In this document: in pieces, positions 7,490 to 15,583 of the stretch | How positions within the stretch are numbered: position 1 is the first letter of the stretch | Layout: every line of letters begins with the position of its first letter | DNA from: JBNKVT01 sp050299335 | Lineage (GTDB): Bacteria; Pseudomonadota; Alphaproteobacteria; Rhodobacterales; Rhodobacteraceae | Length of the DNA: 40,864 nucleotides | Assembly (NCBI GenBank): GCA_050299335.1 | Contig: JBNKVT010000004.1 | Location: 1 to 40,864, forward strand | Reading direction: 5' to 3' | The notes under the pieces: generated by a model | The model's input: only the letters and a program-made list of their open reading frames with translations | What the model was told of the DNA's origin: nothing | Databases searched by the model: none | Translations under genes and position numbers: made by a program

Positions 7490-8836
7490 TTATCCGTTGA
7501 GCGTTCTCGTCACCGCATCCGGCAGGTCGGTGCCGTCGAAGATGATCCTGCGCAGTCGTTCCAGGTCCGGCGCGGCCAGAACCGGGGCGACCAGGTCCTC
7601 GTATTTGGCCTCGAGTTCGGCGCGAGAGATCGGGTTGTCCGGATCGCCGCGCCGCGAGGGCTGGAACTGTGTCCATGACCGCCCGTCCTTCAGTTCGACG
7701 TGCAGGCGCGCCATGCGCTTGCGGGGGTATTCGGCGGCGAGGTCATCGGCCCGCTCGACGGTGATGCGCGGCATCAGGGCGCGGATGTCGGGGTTGCTCA
7801 GCGCTTCGGGCGTAAAGGCGGCCATCCGGACAGCCCCCAGGACCATCTGCGCCGCGAGGCAGTATTGCGCGCTGAACCTTGCCTCCTGCGCGACCCGGGG
7901 GTCGGGACGGTCGCAGATGTCCTTGGTCGGCCCGTAGCCCTCGATGCGGATCGCCGCGATGTCCCCGGGGCCGAACCCGTGCGCGCTACGCAGGGTCTCC
8001 AGCGCATCGAGCGCCGGAAAGATGTGGCCGCAACAGCCGTGGATCTTGACCGTCATGCGGGTGATCGGGGTCCACTCGCCGGCGCCCTCGAAGGCCGCGT
8101 CCCAGTTGCCGGTGCCGTCGCTGGTCGCGGCGGCATAGCCCTTGGGGCCATCGAGGCTGTCCCAGGCACCGGTCGCCCCGGCGGCGGCGGCATGGGCCGC
8201 AAGATTGCCCGCATCGGCGGCATGGCCGGGATGCATCGCCTTGACCATGCTCGCGCCTTGAAGATTCTGCTGGACGCCACCGGCGAAGCTGGCCGCGATG
8301 GCGATGGCATGGGCAATCCCGGCGCGGTCGCAGCCGAGCAGCATCGCCGCCGCCGCTGCCGCGCCGAAGGTGCCCACGGTGCCGGTGATGTGCCAGTGCG
8401 CGTAGTGGCTGGGCTGCAGGGCCATGGCGATACGGCAGCCGACCTCGTAGCCGCCGATCACCGCGCGGTCAAAGGCATCCCGCGACGCGCCGATATCCTG
8501 TGCGACGGCGAGAGCCGCGGCAAAGGTGGGCGAGCCGGGATGATAGCCGCCGTCGCGGAAAATGTCGTCGAATTCCACCGTATGGCTGGCCGTGGCGTTG
8601 AGGAAGGCCGCACTGCGCGGATCGATCCGCCGCTCGCTCGTGTAACACCAGGCCTTGCCGTCGCGTGCAAGACCGCTTGCCGCCAGCAGCGTGGCCGGGG
8701 CTTGCAGCGTGCCCGGCAGGGTCGTGGCGAACCAGTCCAGCGTCGCACACTGCACGGCGGTCCGAACCTCGTCGGAAATGGACGCGTCCAGCCATCCGTC
8801 GGCCAGATCGGCCAGTCTTTCGACGGCGGTCGTCAT
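7490..8836 (-). CDS. MmgE/PrpD family protein (2-methylcitrate dehydratase-like)
   Basis: A 448-residue member of the MmgE/PrpD family. The family includes 2-methylcitrate dehydratase and cis-aconitate decarboxylase, which act on polycarboxylates by elimination or decarboxylation. Family signs are TVEFDDIFRDGGYHPGSP (about 87-104), the helical core with HWHITGTVGTFGAAAAAA, GASMVKAMHPGHAADAGNLA, and KIHGCCGHIFPALDAL in the second domain. The ATG at 8836 overlaps the stop of the CoA-transferase gene (ATGA), so translation is probably coupled. Next to a tricarboxylate-type transporter and a CoA-transferase, a dehydratase acting on an imported hydroxylated polycarboxylate is the natural guess. 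Many family members are uncharacterised, and the reaction remains inferred. Confidence 0.88.
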   Translation of the reverse strand: MTTAVERLADLADGWLDASISDEVRTAVQCATLDWFATTLPGTLQAPATLLAASGLARDGKAWCYTSERRIDPRSAAFLNATASHTVEFDDIFRDGGYHPGSPTFAAALAVAQDIGASRDAFDRAVIGGYEVGCRIAMALQPSHYAHWHITGTVGTFGAAAAAAMLLGCDRAGIAHAIAIAASFAGGVQQNLQGASMVKAMHPGHAADAGNLAAHAAAAGATGAWDSLDGPKGYAAATSDGTGNWDAAFEGAGEWTPITRMTVKIHGCCGHIFPALDALETLRSAHGFGPGDIAAIRIEGYGPTKDICDRPDPRVAQEARFSAQYCLAAQMVLGAVRMAAFTPEALSNPDIRALMPRITVERADDLAAEYPRKRMARLHVELKDGRSWTQFQPSRRGDPDNPISRAELEAKYEDLVAPVLAAPDLERLRRIIFDGTDLPDAVTRTLNG

Positions 8837-10062
8837 CTCTGAACCTGTTCGCTGATCACCGGGTCCATGGCCTGTAGCGCCAGCCCGGCCAGACACAAAG
8901 CCTCGACTTCGTCATCGCCAAAACCGATGGAGCGCAGGATCTCGGAGGTCTGGGCCCCCACAGGCTGCGGCGGCAGGGTGACGCCGGTTTCGGACCCTGA
9001 CATCCGGAACGCCACCGACGGAACCCGCAAGCCCTCCAGCCGTCCGCTCGGGTCGGCGAGCCGCAGGAACTGGGCGCGGGCCTCGGCCTGCGGGTCGCTG
9101 AGCGCCTCCTCAAGGCGGCGGATGCGGGACGCGGGCACGCGGCGTTCGTTGAAGAACTCTTCCCAATAGGCGGCGGGCATGGTCTCGATGATCGAGGCGA
9201 GCACCGCGTGCTCGGTCTGATAATCGTCGATCCGGGCGAGGTTGTCGGTCTTGACCAGGTCCTCGCGGCCCAGCCCGATCCAGAGCCGCCGCTGCTGGCG
9301 CAGGTTCGAGGCGGCGATCATCACCGGCTGGTCAGAGGCCTGATACATGCCAAGCGTGGCCATGGCATAGGAATTGCCCTTGGCCCTGGGATGTTTGCCG
9401 GTCCAGAGGAAATCCGTCGCGGGGGCGGTCATCAGCGTCATCGCGACCTCCAGCATCGACACCTCGATATGCTGCCCCTTGCCGGTGCCTTCGCGCTGGT
9501 ACAGCGCGGCGGAAATCGCGAAGGCCGCCGTCAGGCCGGTGGCATAGTCGACGACGGGCGCGCCGCATTTCAGCGGGCGGTCGTCGCCATGCCCGGTCAT
9601 GTCCATGATGCCGGAAAACGCCTGAATGACGTTGTCATAGCCGGTCTGATGCCCGCGCGGTCCGGTGGCGCCAAAGGCCGAGACCGAACAATAGATCAGG
9701 CGGGGGTTGACGGCGGCGAGGTCCTCGTAGCCCAGCCCGAGCTCGGTGAACGCGCCGGGGCGATAGTTTTCGACAAAGACATCGGCCGTTTCGGCCAGCC
9801 GCAGCAGCGCGTCCCGTCCGGCTTCGGATTTGAGGTCCAGGGCCAGGGTCTTCTTTCCGGCCCCCTGCGCCAGGAACGCGGTACCCATCGCTTCGCGCAC
9901 CAGGTTGCGGTCGGTGCCGTTGAAACGGGCCTGATCCGGGTCCTTCGGGGCCTCGAGCTTGATGACCTCGGCACCCAGAAGCGCCATCTGATAGCTTGCG
10001 TAGGGTCCGGCCAGGACATGCGTCGTATCGATGACCCTGAGGCCGGTGAATGCGCCAGACAT
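8833..10062 (-). CDS. CaiB/BaiF class III CoA-transferase
   Basis: A 409-residue class III CoA-transferase, which moves CoA between carboxylic acids through an aspartyl-CoA thioester. Family marks are the N-terminus (GLRVIDTTHVLAGPYASYQM), GAEVIKLEAP near 30-40, YCSVSAFGATGP, and GYDNVIQAFSGIM with the likely catalytic aspartate near residue 143. Length is normal. The ATG at 10062 has only a weak purine stretch upstream (GGGAAC). The gene begins 62 bases after tctC. A strong hairpin (10089-10117) separates the two genes, and translation of the next gene is coupled by an ATGA overlap. It would activate the imported acid, probably with succinyl-CoA or an intermediate thioester as donor. Acid and donor are inference. 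Confidence 0.92.
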   Translation of the reverse strand: MSGAFTGLRVIDTTHVLAGPYASYQMALLGAEVIKLEAPKDPDQARFNGTDRNLVREAMGTAFLAQGAGKKTLALDLKSEAGRDALLRLAETADVFVENYRPGAFTELGLGYEDLAAVNPRLIYCSVSAFGATGPRGHQTGYDNVIQAFSGIMDMTGHGDDRPLKCGAPVVDYATGLTAAFAISAALYQREGTGKGQHIEVSMLEVAMTLMTAPATDFLWTGKHPRAKGNSYAMATLGMYQASDQPVMIAASNLRQQRRLWIGLGREDLVKTDNLARIDDYQTEHAVLASIIETMPAAYWEEFFNERRVPASRIRRLEEALSDPQAEARAQFLRLADPSGRLEGLRVPSVAFRMSGSETGVTLPPQPVGAQTSEILRSIGFGDDEVEALCLAGLALQAMDPVISEQVQR

Positions 10063-10088
10063 GTCGTGTTCCCGTTTCGGATCAGGGC

Positions 10089-10117
10089 GTCCCCGCCCGG
10101 GCCATCCGGGCGGGGAC
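10089..10117 (-). terminator. Intercistronic 12-bp hairpin after tctC
   Basis: Arms GTCCCCGCCCGG (10089-10100) and CCGGGCGGGGAC (10106-10117) pair perfectly around a five-base loop. The hairpin begins seven bases past the tctC stop on the transcribed strand. No T tract follows, so it is more likely a partial attenuator or an mRNA 3'-end stabiliser than a full terminator. This is a common arrangement after binding-protein genes, which must be made in excess of the genes downstream. Confidence 0.7.
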
Positions 10118-10124
10118 ATGTAGC

Positions 10125-11117
10125 TCAGTTTGTGACAAGCCCGGCAGCCGTCAGCTGCGCTTCGGCCAGTGCCGTCAGGTTCCTGACGAATTCCGCGTAT
10201 TCGACCGGACCGTAATCGCTGTCCTCGACACCCGCCGCGCGAGCATAGGTCTGGTAGCTGTCGGTGGCCATCGCCTTGTGAATGGCATCGGCGATCTGCT
10301 GCTGCAATTCGAGCGGCATGTCCTTGGGACCGAAAACGCCGCGGACCTGCAGCCAGTTGGTATCGACCTCGTAGCCCTGTTCGCCGAAGGTCTGCATGTC
10401 GGGCAGGGTGCTCAGGCGCTTCTCGCCGAGAACGCCCAGCCCCTTCAGGCGGTCGGCCTCGAAGAACTCGAGCGCCGGGCCGAGATTGGAGATGCCGACA
10501 TCCACATGCCCGCCCAGGACGGCGGCGATGATATCGGGGGTGGATTCGAAGGCGACCCAGTTGAATTTCACTCCGGCGGATTCCTCGAGCATGGTCATGC
10601 CGATATTCTGCATCGAGCCGACCGGCCCGAAGCCGCCGATATTGACCTCGCCGCCGTTGGCCTTGGCCATCTCGACCAGATCGGTGACCGAGGTAAGGTC
10701 CGAATCCTTGGACACGAAAAAGATGATCGGGTCGATCTGCGCCAGGGCGATCCACTCGAAATCATCGGGCGAGAAAGTGCCGCGCAGGTTGGTCAGCATC
10801 CCGGTGAAATGGGTGACCGTATTGACCCCCAGTGTCAGCCCGTCGGGCTTGGCCACACGCATCTTGGCCATCTGCGTGGCCCCGCCGCCGCCCGGCGCGT
10901 TCACCACGACGATGGACTGGCCGATGATCGGCTCCAGCTCTTTCGCCAGCGTCCGGCTGAACACATCGACGCCACCGCCAGGCTTGGTGTGCAGGACGAA
11001 GTTGACGGGACCCTCCGGGGCCCAGTCCTCTGCCGCCGCGCCTTGGACAAGGCCCAGGGTCAGCGTTGCCGCGCAAGCGACACCTGCCATCATTTTCTTG
11101 AGACTACCGATTGCCAT
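10125..11117 (-). CDS. tctC: TctC-type tripartite tricarboxylate transporter binding protein
   Basis: The periplasmic solute-binding component of a TTT (TctCBA) uptake system. The product has 330 residues, with a signal peptide ending near residue 29 (VQGAAAED). Family marks are the glycine-rich KPGGGVDVFSR and VNAPGGGGATQMA loops that bind the substrate carboxylate. TTT binding proteins recognise citrate-like tricarboxylates and a range of mono- and dicarboxylates; an Asp or Glu in loop one is used in amino-acid binders. The ATG at 11117 has a strong GGGAGGAAACA ribosome-binding site. It is third in the order tctB, tctA, tctC. It has its own upstream region with the same inverted-repeat element as tctB, suggesting an additional promoter. 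Confidence 0.93.
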   Translation of the reverse strand: MAIGSLKKMMAGVACAATLTLGLVQGAAAEDWAPEGPVNFVLHTKPGGGVDVFSRTLAKELEPIIGQSIVVVNAPGGGGATQMAKMRVAKPDGLTLGVNTVTHFTGMLTNLRGTFSPDDFEWIALAQIDPIIFFVSKDSDLTSVTDLVEMAKANGGEVNIGGFGPVGSMQNIGMTMLEESAGVKFNWVAFESTPDIIAAVLGGHVDVGISNLGPALEFFEADRLKGLGVLGEKRLSTLPDMQTFGEQGYEVDTNWLQVRGVFGPKDMPLELQQQIADAIHKAMATDSYQTYARAAGVEDSDYGPVEYAEFVRNLTALAEAQLTAAGLVTN

Positions 11118-11166
11118 TGTTTCCTCCCATAGCATCATGAATTGTCACGGCGTTGCTGCCCATGAA

Positions 11167-11199
11167 CAGTTTCCACGGTCCCGTCGCCTGCGTGAACTG
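11167..11199 (-). promoter_or_regulatory. Inverted-repeat element upstream of tctC
   Basis: On the plus strand, CAGTTTCC (11167-11174) is followed 17 bases later by GTGAACTG (11192-11199). The two form an imperfect inverted repeat, 6 of 8 positions. The match to the tctB element continues to 11208 (GAG, two variable bases, TTTGT). It lies 50-91 bases upstream of the tctC start codon, where an operator or activator site would be expected. The surrounding bases share little beyond these blocks. Confidence 0.55.
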
Positions 11200-11233
11200 A
11201 GCGTTTGTCAGGCAACGGGGACTCGAAACTTGG

Positions 11234-12730
11234 TCAAAGGGCCCTGGCCCTGGCACGGCGCGCCCTCAGTTGGGACAAACCAGGCAGGGCAAAGGCCAGT
11301 ATGGCGATCAAGATCAGGATCACGGTCATCGGCGAGGTGTAGAAGATGTCCCACTCGCCCTGGTTCGAGATCAGGGCGCGGCGGAAATTGGTCTCCATCA
11401 TCTCGCCCAGGACCAGCGCCAGGATGATCGGGGCCAGCGGGATGCCCAGCTTGCGCAGGATATAGCCCAGCAGGCCGAAGGCTGTCATGACATGGACCGG
11501 GAACATCGTGGTGTGCGAGGCATAGGCGCCGACATAGCAGATACCGGCGACGATCGCGGCGATGGCGGGGCGCGGGATATTCGCCACACGCGCCCAGACC
11601 CTGGCACCGGCGAGGCCGATCAGCACCATGATCGGCACGCCGATCCAGAGCGACACGAAGACGGTGTAGGGAATCTCGGGCGATTTGGTGAACAGGAGCG
11701 GTCCGGGCTGGATGCCCTGCACCATCAGCGCCCCGATCATGATCGCCGTGGTCGGCGAGCCGGGAATGCCCAGCGCCAGCAGCGGTGCCAGGGCACCGGC
11801 GACGGCGGAATTGTTCGCCGCCTCGGACGAGGCCACGCCTTCCAGCGAGCCCTTGCCGAACGTCTCGGGCGTCTTCGAGGCGCGTTTGGACACCGCATAG
11901 GACACGAAGGAGGCGATGGAGGCCCCCGCCCCCGGAATGACCCCGATCACATAGCCCAGCACCGAACTGCGCAGGATGGCGGTTTTCAGGCTCAGAATGA
12001 CCTTGACCGGCAGCGCCAGCAGACCGCCGATCGGGGCGCTCTTCAGCTTTTCGGACGGACCGTCCTCGATCATGAACAGCACTTCGGAAAGCGCATAGAG
12101 ACCGAGCAGCACCGGCACCAGCGGCAGGCCTTCGAAAAACTCCGGATTGCCCATGGTGAAACGCGGCGTGCCGGTCTGTACGTCCAGCCCGATGGTCGCA
12201 AGCGCCAGACCGATGCCCATCGCCACCGTGCCCTTCAGCGGCGAGCCTTCGGACAGGCCCGCCACGAGGCTCAGACCGACCAGGGCCAGGGCGAAATATT
12301 CGCCCGGCCCGAAGCGCAGCGCGAATTCCGACAGCGGAACGGCGGTCAGGACCAGCAATAGCGTCGAGATGAAGATGCCGGCCCCGGAGGACAGGATCGA
12401 AACGGTCAGCGCCTCGCCCGCCCGCCCCTGCTGGGTCAGCGGATAACCGTCCCAGGATGTCGCTACCGCCGCTGCCGTGCCCGGCGAGTTGATCAGGATC
12501 GCGGTAATGGCGCCGCCATATTCCGCCGCCGCGTAAAGCGCGACCAGGCCGACGATGGAGACCACCGGGTCCATGCCGTAGGTGAAGGGGATCAGCAGTG
12601 CGACGCCGAGGCTGGGACCGAGGCCCGGAATGGCCCCGATCAGATAACCCGCCAATGCGCCGAATACCAGTGCGAACCAGACCATGGGATCGCCGAAAGC
12701 CGAAAAACCGACCGCAAGATTCTCAAGCAT
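11234..12730 (-). CDS. tctA: TctA large membrane subunit of TTT transporter
   Basis: The large permease of the TTT system, 498 residues with roughly a dozen hydrophobic segments. It drives uptake of the substrate delivered by TctC using the ion gradient. The signatures are the paired glycine/proline-rich motifs GAIPGLGPSLGVALLIP (about 33-49), YGGAITAILINSPGTAAAVAT near 70-90, and the second-half repeat GVIPGAGASIASFVSYAVSK with ALGIPGSPTTAIMIGALM. The ATG at 12730 lies ten bases after tctB, and the longer reading upstream falls inside tctB. The C-terminus ends in an arginine-rich cytoplasmic tail. The gene is complete. Confidence 0.95.
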   Translation of the reverse strand: MLENLAVGFSAFGDPMVWFALVFGALAGYLIGAIPGLGPSLGVALLIPFTYGMDPVVSIVGLVALYAAAEYGGAITAILINSPGTAAAVATSWDGYPLTQQGRAGEALTVSILSSGAGIFISTLLLVLTAVPLSEFALRFGPGEYFALALVGLSLVAGLSEGSPLKGTVAMGIGLALATIGLDVQTGTPRFTMGNPEFFEGLPLVPVLLGLYALSEVLFMIEDGPSEKLKSAPIGGLLALPVKVILSLKTAILRSSVLGYVIGVIPGAGASIASFVSYAVSKRASKTPETFGKGSLEGVASSEAANNSAVAGALAPLLALGIPGSPTTAIMIGALMVQGIQPGPLLFTKSPEIPYTVFVSLWIGVPIMVLIGLAGARVWARVANIPRPAIAAIVAGICYVGAYASHTTMFPVHVMTAFGLLGYILRKLGIPLAPIILALVLGEMMETNFRRALISNQGEWDIFYTSPMTVILILIAILAFALPGLSQLRARRARARAL

Positions 12731-12740
12731 GACCAATCCC

Positions 12741-13241
12741 TCAGGGCAGGTTGACGGCGAGCGCCAGGTTGAAGACGACATGGATGAATGCCGCGAGCGC
12801 AACCGGCACTCCGATCAGGTGCAGCACCCGCCGCTCGCCGCAGGCCAGCATGGTCAGGACCGCGAAGATCAGCACGCTCGGCAGCGTGCCCAACGCCTCG
12901 AAATAGATCGACTGTAGCACGAGCAGCCCCACCGTCGCCAGGACGAAGACCGGGCGGCGGACAGACACCCAGGCAACGGGCACCGGGTCGAGCAGGCGCA
13001 CGATGGCGGCGATGGCCACCGCGACGATGGCGATCAGGGTCGCCACCGCCAGCAGGATGGGAAAGCCACCGGCACCGATATCGATCTTGTTCAGCGGCTC
13101 CGGCAGCGCCGAGGCCTGCGAGAAATACTGCCAGAATACGACCAGAAGCGCCGCACAGCCCACCAGGTCCAATACCGGCAGGGCGCCGCGCACCACATCC
13201 CAGCGAAGCCGCCAGCCAAGGGCGTGCTTGTCGTCTTCCAT
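12741..13241 (-). CDS. tctB: TctB small membrane subunit of TTT transporter
   Basis: The small, poorly conserved membrane subunit of the TTT transporter, 166 residues with four hydrophobic segments (about 23-42, 58-80, 95-112 and a long C-terminal one). GAGGFPILLAVATLI is the typical TctB region, with the loop before TM2 carrying a G-x-FP motif. The ATG at 13241 is preceded by GGGGAGGAAAAA, a strong ribosome-binding site. It is the first gene of the tctBAC unit and follows the dehydrogenase gene by 185 bases. That gap contains the same inverted-repeat element found before tctC. Confidence 0.88.
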   Translation of the reverse strand: MEDDKHALGWRLRWDVVRGALPVLDLVGCAALLVVFWQYFSQASALPEPLNKIDIGAGGFPILLAVATLIAIVAVAIAAIVRLLDPVPVAWVSVRRPVFVLATVGLLVLQSIYFEALGTLPSVLIFAVLTMLACGERRVLHLIGVPVALAAFIHVVFNLALAVNLP

Positions 13242-13293
13242 TTTTTCCTCCCCAGCCAGGGCGCGACCACGCCCTGGCAAAGCTTCCTCGCGC

Positions 13294-13327
13294 CAGTTTC
13301 CCAGATAGAGGCCCCTGTCGTGAACTG
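13294..13327 (-). promoter_or_regulatory. Inverted-repeat element upstream of tctB
   Basis: CAGTTTCC (13294-13301) and GTGAACTG (13320-13327) recur here with an 18-base spacer, followed to 13336 by the same GAG, two bases, TTTGT tail as before tctC. The near edge is 53 bases upstream of the tctB start, against 50 for tctC. Conservation of both half-sites, spacing and distance in two otherwise different intergenic regions points to a shared regulator. Confidence 0.55.
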
Positions 13328-13426
13328 AGTATTTGTTTGTACTGGCCTCACCGTGGATTGGCCTTGGCGCGCGGCCCCGGGGTTCAATTCACCGGGCAAA
13401 GGCATTTCTGACCATGCCGGTGTCGC

Positions 13427-15379
13427 TCAACCTCCCGCCCGCGCCATATACATCGGCCCCCCCTTGTGGCGCGGGAAACCGTAGCCGGTGATCATCACCA
13501 CATCGATATCGTCCGGGCTCTCCGCGATACCCTCGTCGAGAACCGCCTGCCCCTCGCGCTGCATCGTGGTCAGGATACGCGCCATGATGCCGGACGCGGT
13601 GAACACCCCGGAGGTCCGGCCCGCCCTTTCGCGCTCTTCCGCGATGATCCGCACGACCTCCGCATCGACCTCGGCCCTGCCGGAGGAATAGTCGTACCAG
13701 CCCCTGCCCGTCTTGCGTCCCAGGCGCCCGGCCTCGCAAAGCCGGTCGGCGATCCGGGCATGGCGCTCGGACGGGTCGCGGTGCACGGCGCGCGCCTTGC
13801 GCTGCGCCCAGGCGATATCCAGCCCGCTCATGTCTTGCACCTCGAAGATGCCCATGGCAAAGCCAAAGTCGCGCATCGCCGCGTCGATCTCCTGCGGCAG
13901 GGCGCCTTCTTCCAACATGAACTCGCAGTCCCGCCGGTAGGCCGCCATGATCCGGTTGCCGATGAAGCCGTCGCAGACCCCGGCCACCACCGGGATCTTG
14001 CCCAACAGCCTGGCCAGCGCCCCGCCCGTCGCCAGCGCCCTTGCGCCGGCCGCCTCGCCCCGCACCACCTCGAGCAGCTTCATCACATGCGCGGGCGAGA
14101 AGAAATGCAGCCCCAGAACACGCGCGGGGTCCATCGTCGTCGCCGCCAGCGCATTCACGTCGAGATAGGACGTGTTGGTCGCCAGGATCGCATCTGCGGG
14201 CATCACCGCGTCGAGTCTTGCAAAGACCTCACGCTTGACATCCATATCCTCGAACACCGCCTCGATCACCAGCGGGCACGCCGCCAGGTCGCGATAATCC
14301 GCGCTGGTGCTCAGACCGGCCAGCGCCGCCGCACCGCCGGCCTCGGTCACCGCGCCGCGCTTCACGCTGGCCGCGATGGTCTCGGCGACGCGGGTTTGCG
14401 CGGTGTCGGCAGCGGAGATGTCGCGCTCGACCAGACGCACCTGCGAACCGGCGAGCAACAAGGCCGTGGCGATCCCCGCCCCCATCGTGCCGCCGCCGAT
14501 CACGCCCACCCGGGACAGATCGACCGGCGCCGCTCCGGCCTGTTTCAGCACCTGGCCCGCGCCGCGCTCGGCGAAGAAGACATGCCGCAAGGCGGCGGCC
14601 TCATCCGATACCGCCAGCCTCAGAAACCGGTCCCGCTCGCCCGCCAGAGCCGTTTCGACGGGCGCGCGCGCCGCGCATTTCAGCGCTGCGAGCGCTTCGA
14701 GCGGCGCTGCGGCACCCCGGCTGCGTTTGCGCAGTACCGCCTCTTCCGCCTCCCAGTCGATGGCATCGCCCGCCACCAGATCGCAGTCCAGCGCCGATGA
14801 AGCCCGCCCTTCCGCCGCCAGGTTCTTCGCCATCGCGGCGGCTTCGGCCAGCAGGTCGCCAGTTGCCAGACCATCGATCAGACCGCAATCCAGAGCCGCC
14901 TCGGCCCCGATGGGCTTGCCGCCGGTGACCAGCCGGATCGCCGTCGCCATCGGCACCAGTCGCGGCAGGCGCACCGTGCCGCCCGAGCCGGGAATGATCC
15001 CGATATTGACCTCCGGCAAGCCGAGTCTGGCCGTGCGCACGGCAAAGCGGGCATGACAGGCCATGGCCAGCTCCAGACCACCGCCAAGGGCCGCGCCGTT
15101 GATCGCCGCGACCCAAGGGGTCTTGGAGGCGGCAATCGCCGCCAGGACATCGGGCAGGAACGGCGCGACCGGTGTCTGACCAAGCTCGCGGATATCCGCC
15201 CCGGCCACGAAGGCGCGGCCTGCCCCGGTCAGCACCACGGCCGTCACATCCGCGTCCCGCAGCCCGGCCACCGCCTCCATCAGTCCCTGGCGCACCGCGC
15301 GGCCCAGGGCATTGACCGGCGGGTTGTCGATCGTTACCCAGCCCAACGCGTCCCTGATCTCGACTCTGACGATGGTCAT
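13427..15379 (-). CDS. Bifunctional enoyl-CoA hydratase / 3-hydroxyacyl-CoA dehydrogenase
   Basis: A two-domain beta-oxidation enzyme of the FadB/FadJ alpha-subunit type, 650 residues. The N-terminal crotonase domain (about 1-190) has NGAALGGGLELAMACH and PEVNIGIIPGSGGT, including the classical catalytic glutamate. The NAD-binding domain begins near 290 (VGVIGGGTMGAGIATALLLA). It is followed by LGLHFFSPAHVMKLLEVV with the catalytic histidine, then GFIGNRI and the paired C-terminal helical domains. The reading ends at MYMARAGG, some tens of residues sooner than usual, so the last helices of the second C-terminal domain seem missing. The ATG at 15379 has GGAGGAACGC upstream. It diverges from the AbrB-type gene and may share the palindromic control site at 15453-15473. 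Confidence 0.9.
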   Translation of the reverse strand: MTIVRVEIRDALGWVTIDNPPVNALGRAVRQGLMEAVAGLRDADVTAVVLTGAGRAFVAGADIRELGQTPVAPFLPDVLAAIAASKTPWVAAINGAALGGGLELAMACHARFAVRTARLGLPEVNIGIIPGSGGTVRLPRLVPMATAIRLVTGGKPIGAEAALDCGLIDGLATGDLLAEAAAMAKNLAAEGRASSALDCDLVAGDAIDWEAEEAVLRKRSRGAAAPLEALAALKCAARAPVETALAGERDRFLRLAVSDEAAALRHVFFAERGAGQVLKQAGAAPVDLSRVGVIGGGTMGAGIATALLLAGSQVRLVERDISAADTAQTRVAETIAASVKRGAVTEAGGAAALAGLSTSADYRDLAACPLVIEAVFEDMDVKREVFARLDAVMPADAILATNTSYLDVNALAATTMDPARVLGLHFFSPAHVMKLLEVVRGEAAGARALATGGALARLLGKIPVVAGVCDGFIGNRIMAAYRRDCEFMLEEGALPQEIDAAMRDFGFAMGIFEVQDMSGLDIAWAQRKARAVHRDPSERHARIADRLCEAGRLGRKTGRGWYDYSSGRAEVDAEVVRIIAEERERAGRTSGVFTASGIMARILTTMQREGQAVLDEGIAESPDDIDVVMITGYGFPRHKGGPMYMARAGG

Positions 15380-15452
15380 GCGTTCCTCCGGCTTCGCCAG
15401 CGGCGGCTCCGCCGCGGTCCGACCCGCATATACCGCGCCGCCGGTTTGCCGT

Positions 15453-15473
15453 AACCAAACCATTGGTTGGGTT
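15453..15473. promoter_or_regulatory. 21-bp near-perfect palindrome in divergent promoter region
   Basis: AACCAAACCA (15453-15462) and TGGTTGGGTT (15464-15473) flank a central T. Nine of ten base pairs match. It lies 74 bases upstream of the dehydrogenase start and 111 bases before the AbrB-type start. The symmetry and length are typical of TetR-family operators, and the cluster's own TetR gene at 22877 is a candidate binder. Confidence 0.6.
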
Positions 15474-15583
15474 CAGACCAGCCCCGGAACGGGTATGGTG
15501 ACATCGGGCACAGCCGCAAGGGCGCATTCCCAACACAACCCTGACCGGCATCGGCCGGTTTCAGCAATTCCAAGGACCACCAC

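Noticed and set aside
5058..7937. A 959-codon open frame on the plus strand
   Set aside because: It runs antisense to the acyl-CoA synthetase, crotonase and PrpD-like genes, all with clear family motifs. Its arginine/histidine/glycine-rich translation is the usual mirror of high-GC coding DNA.
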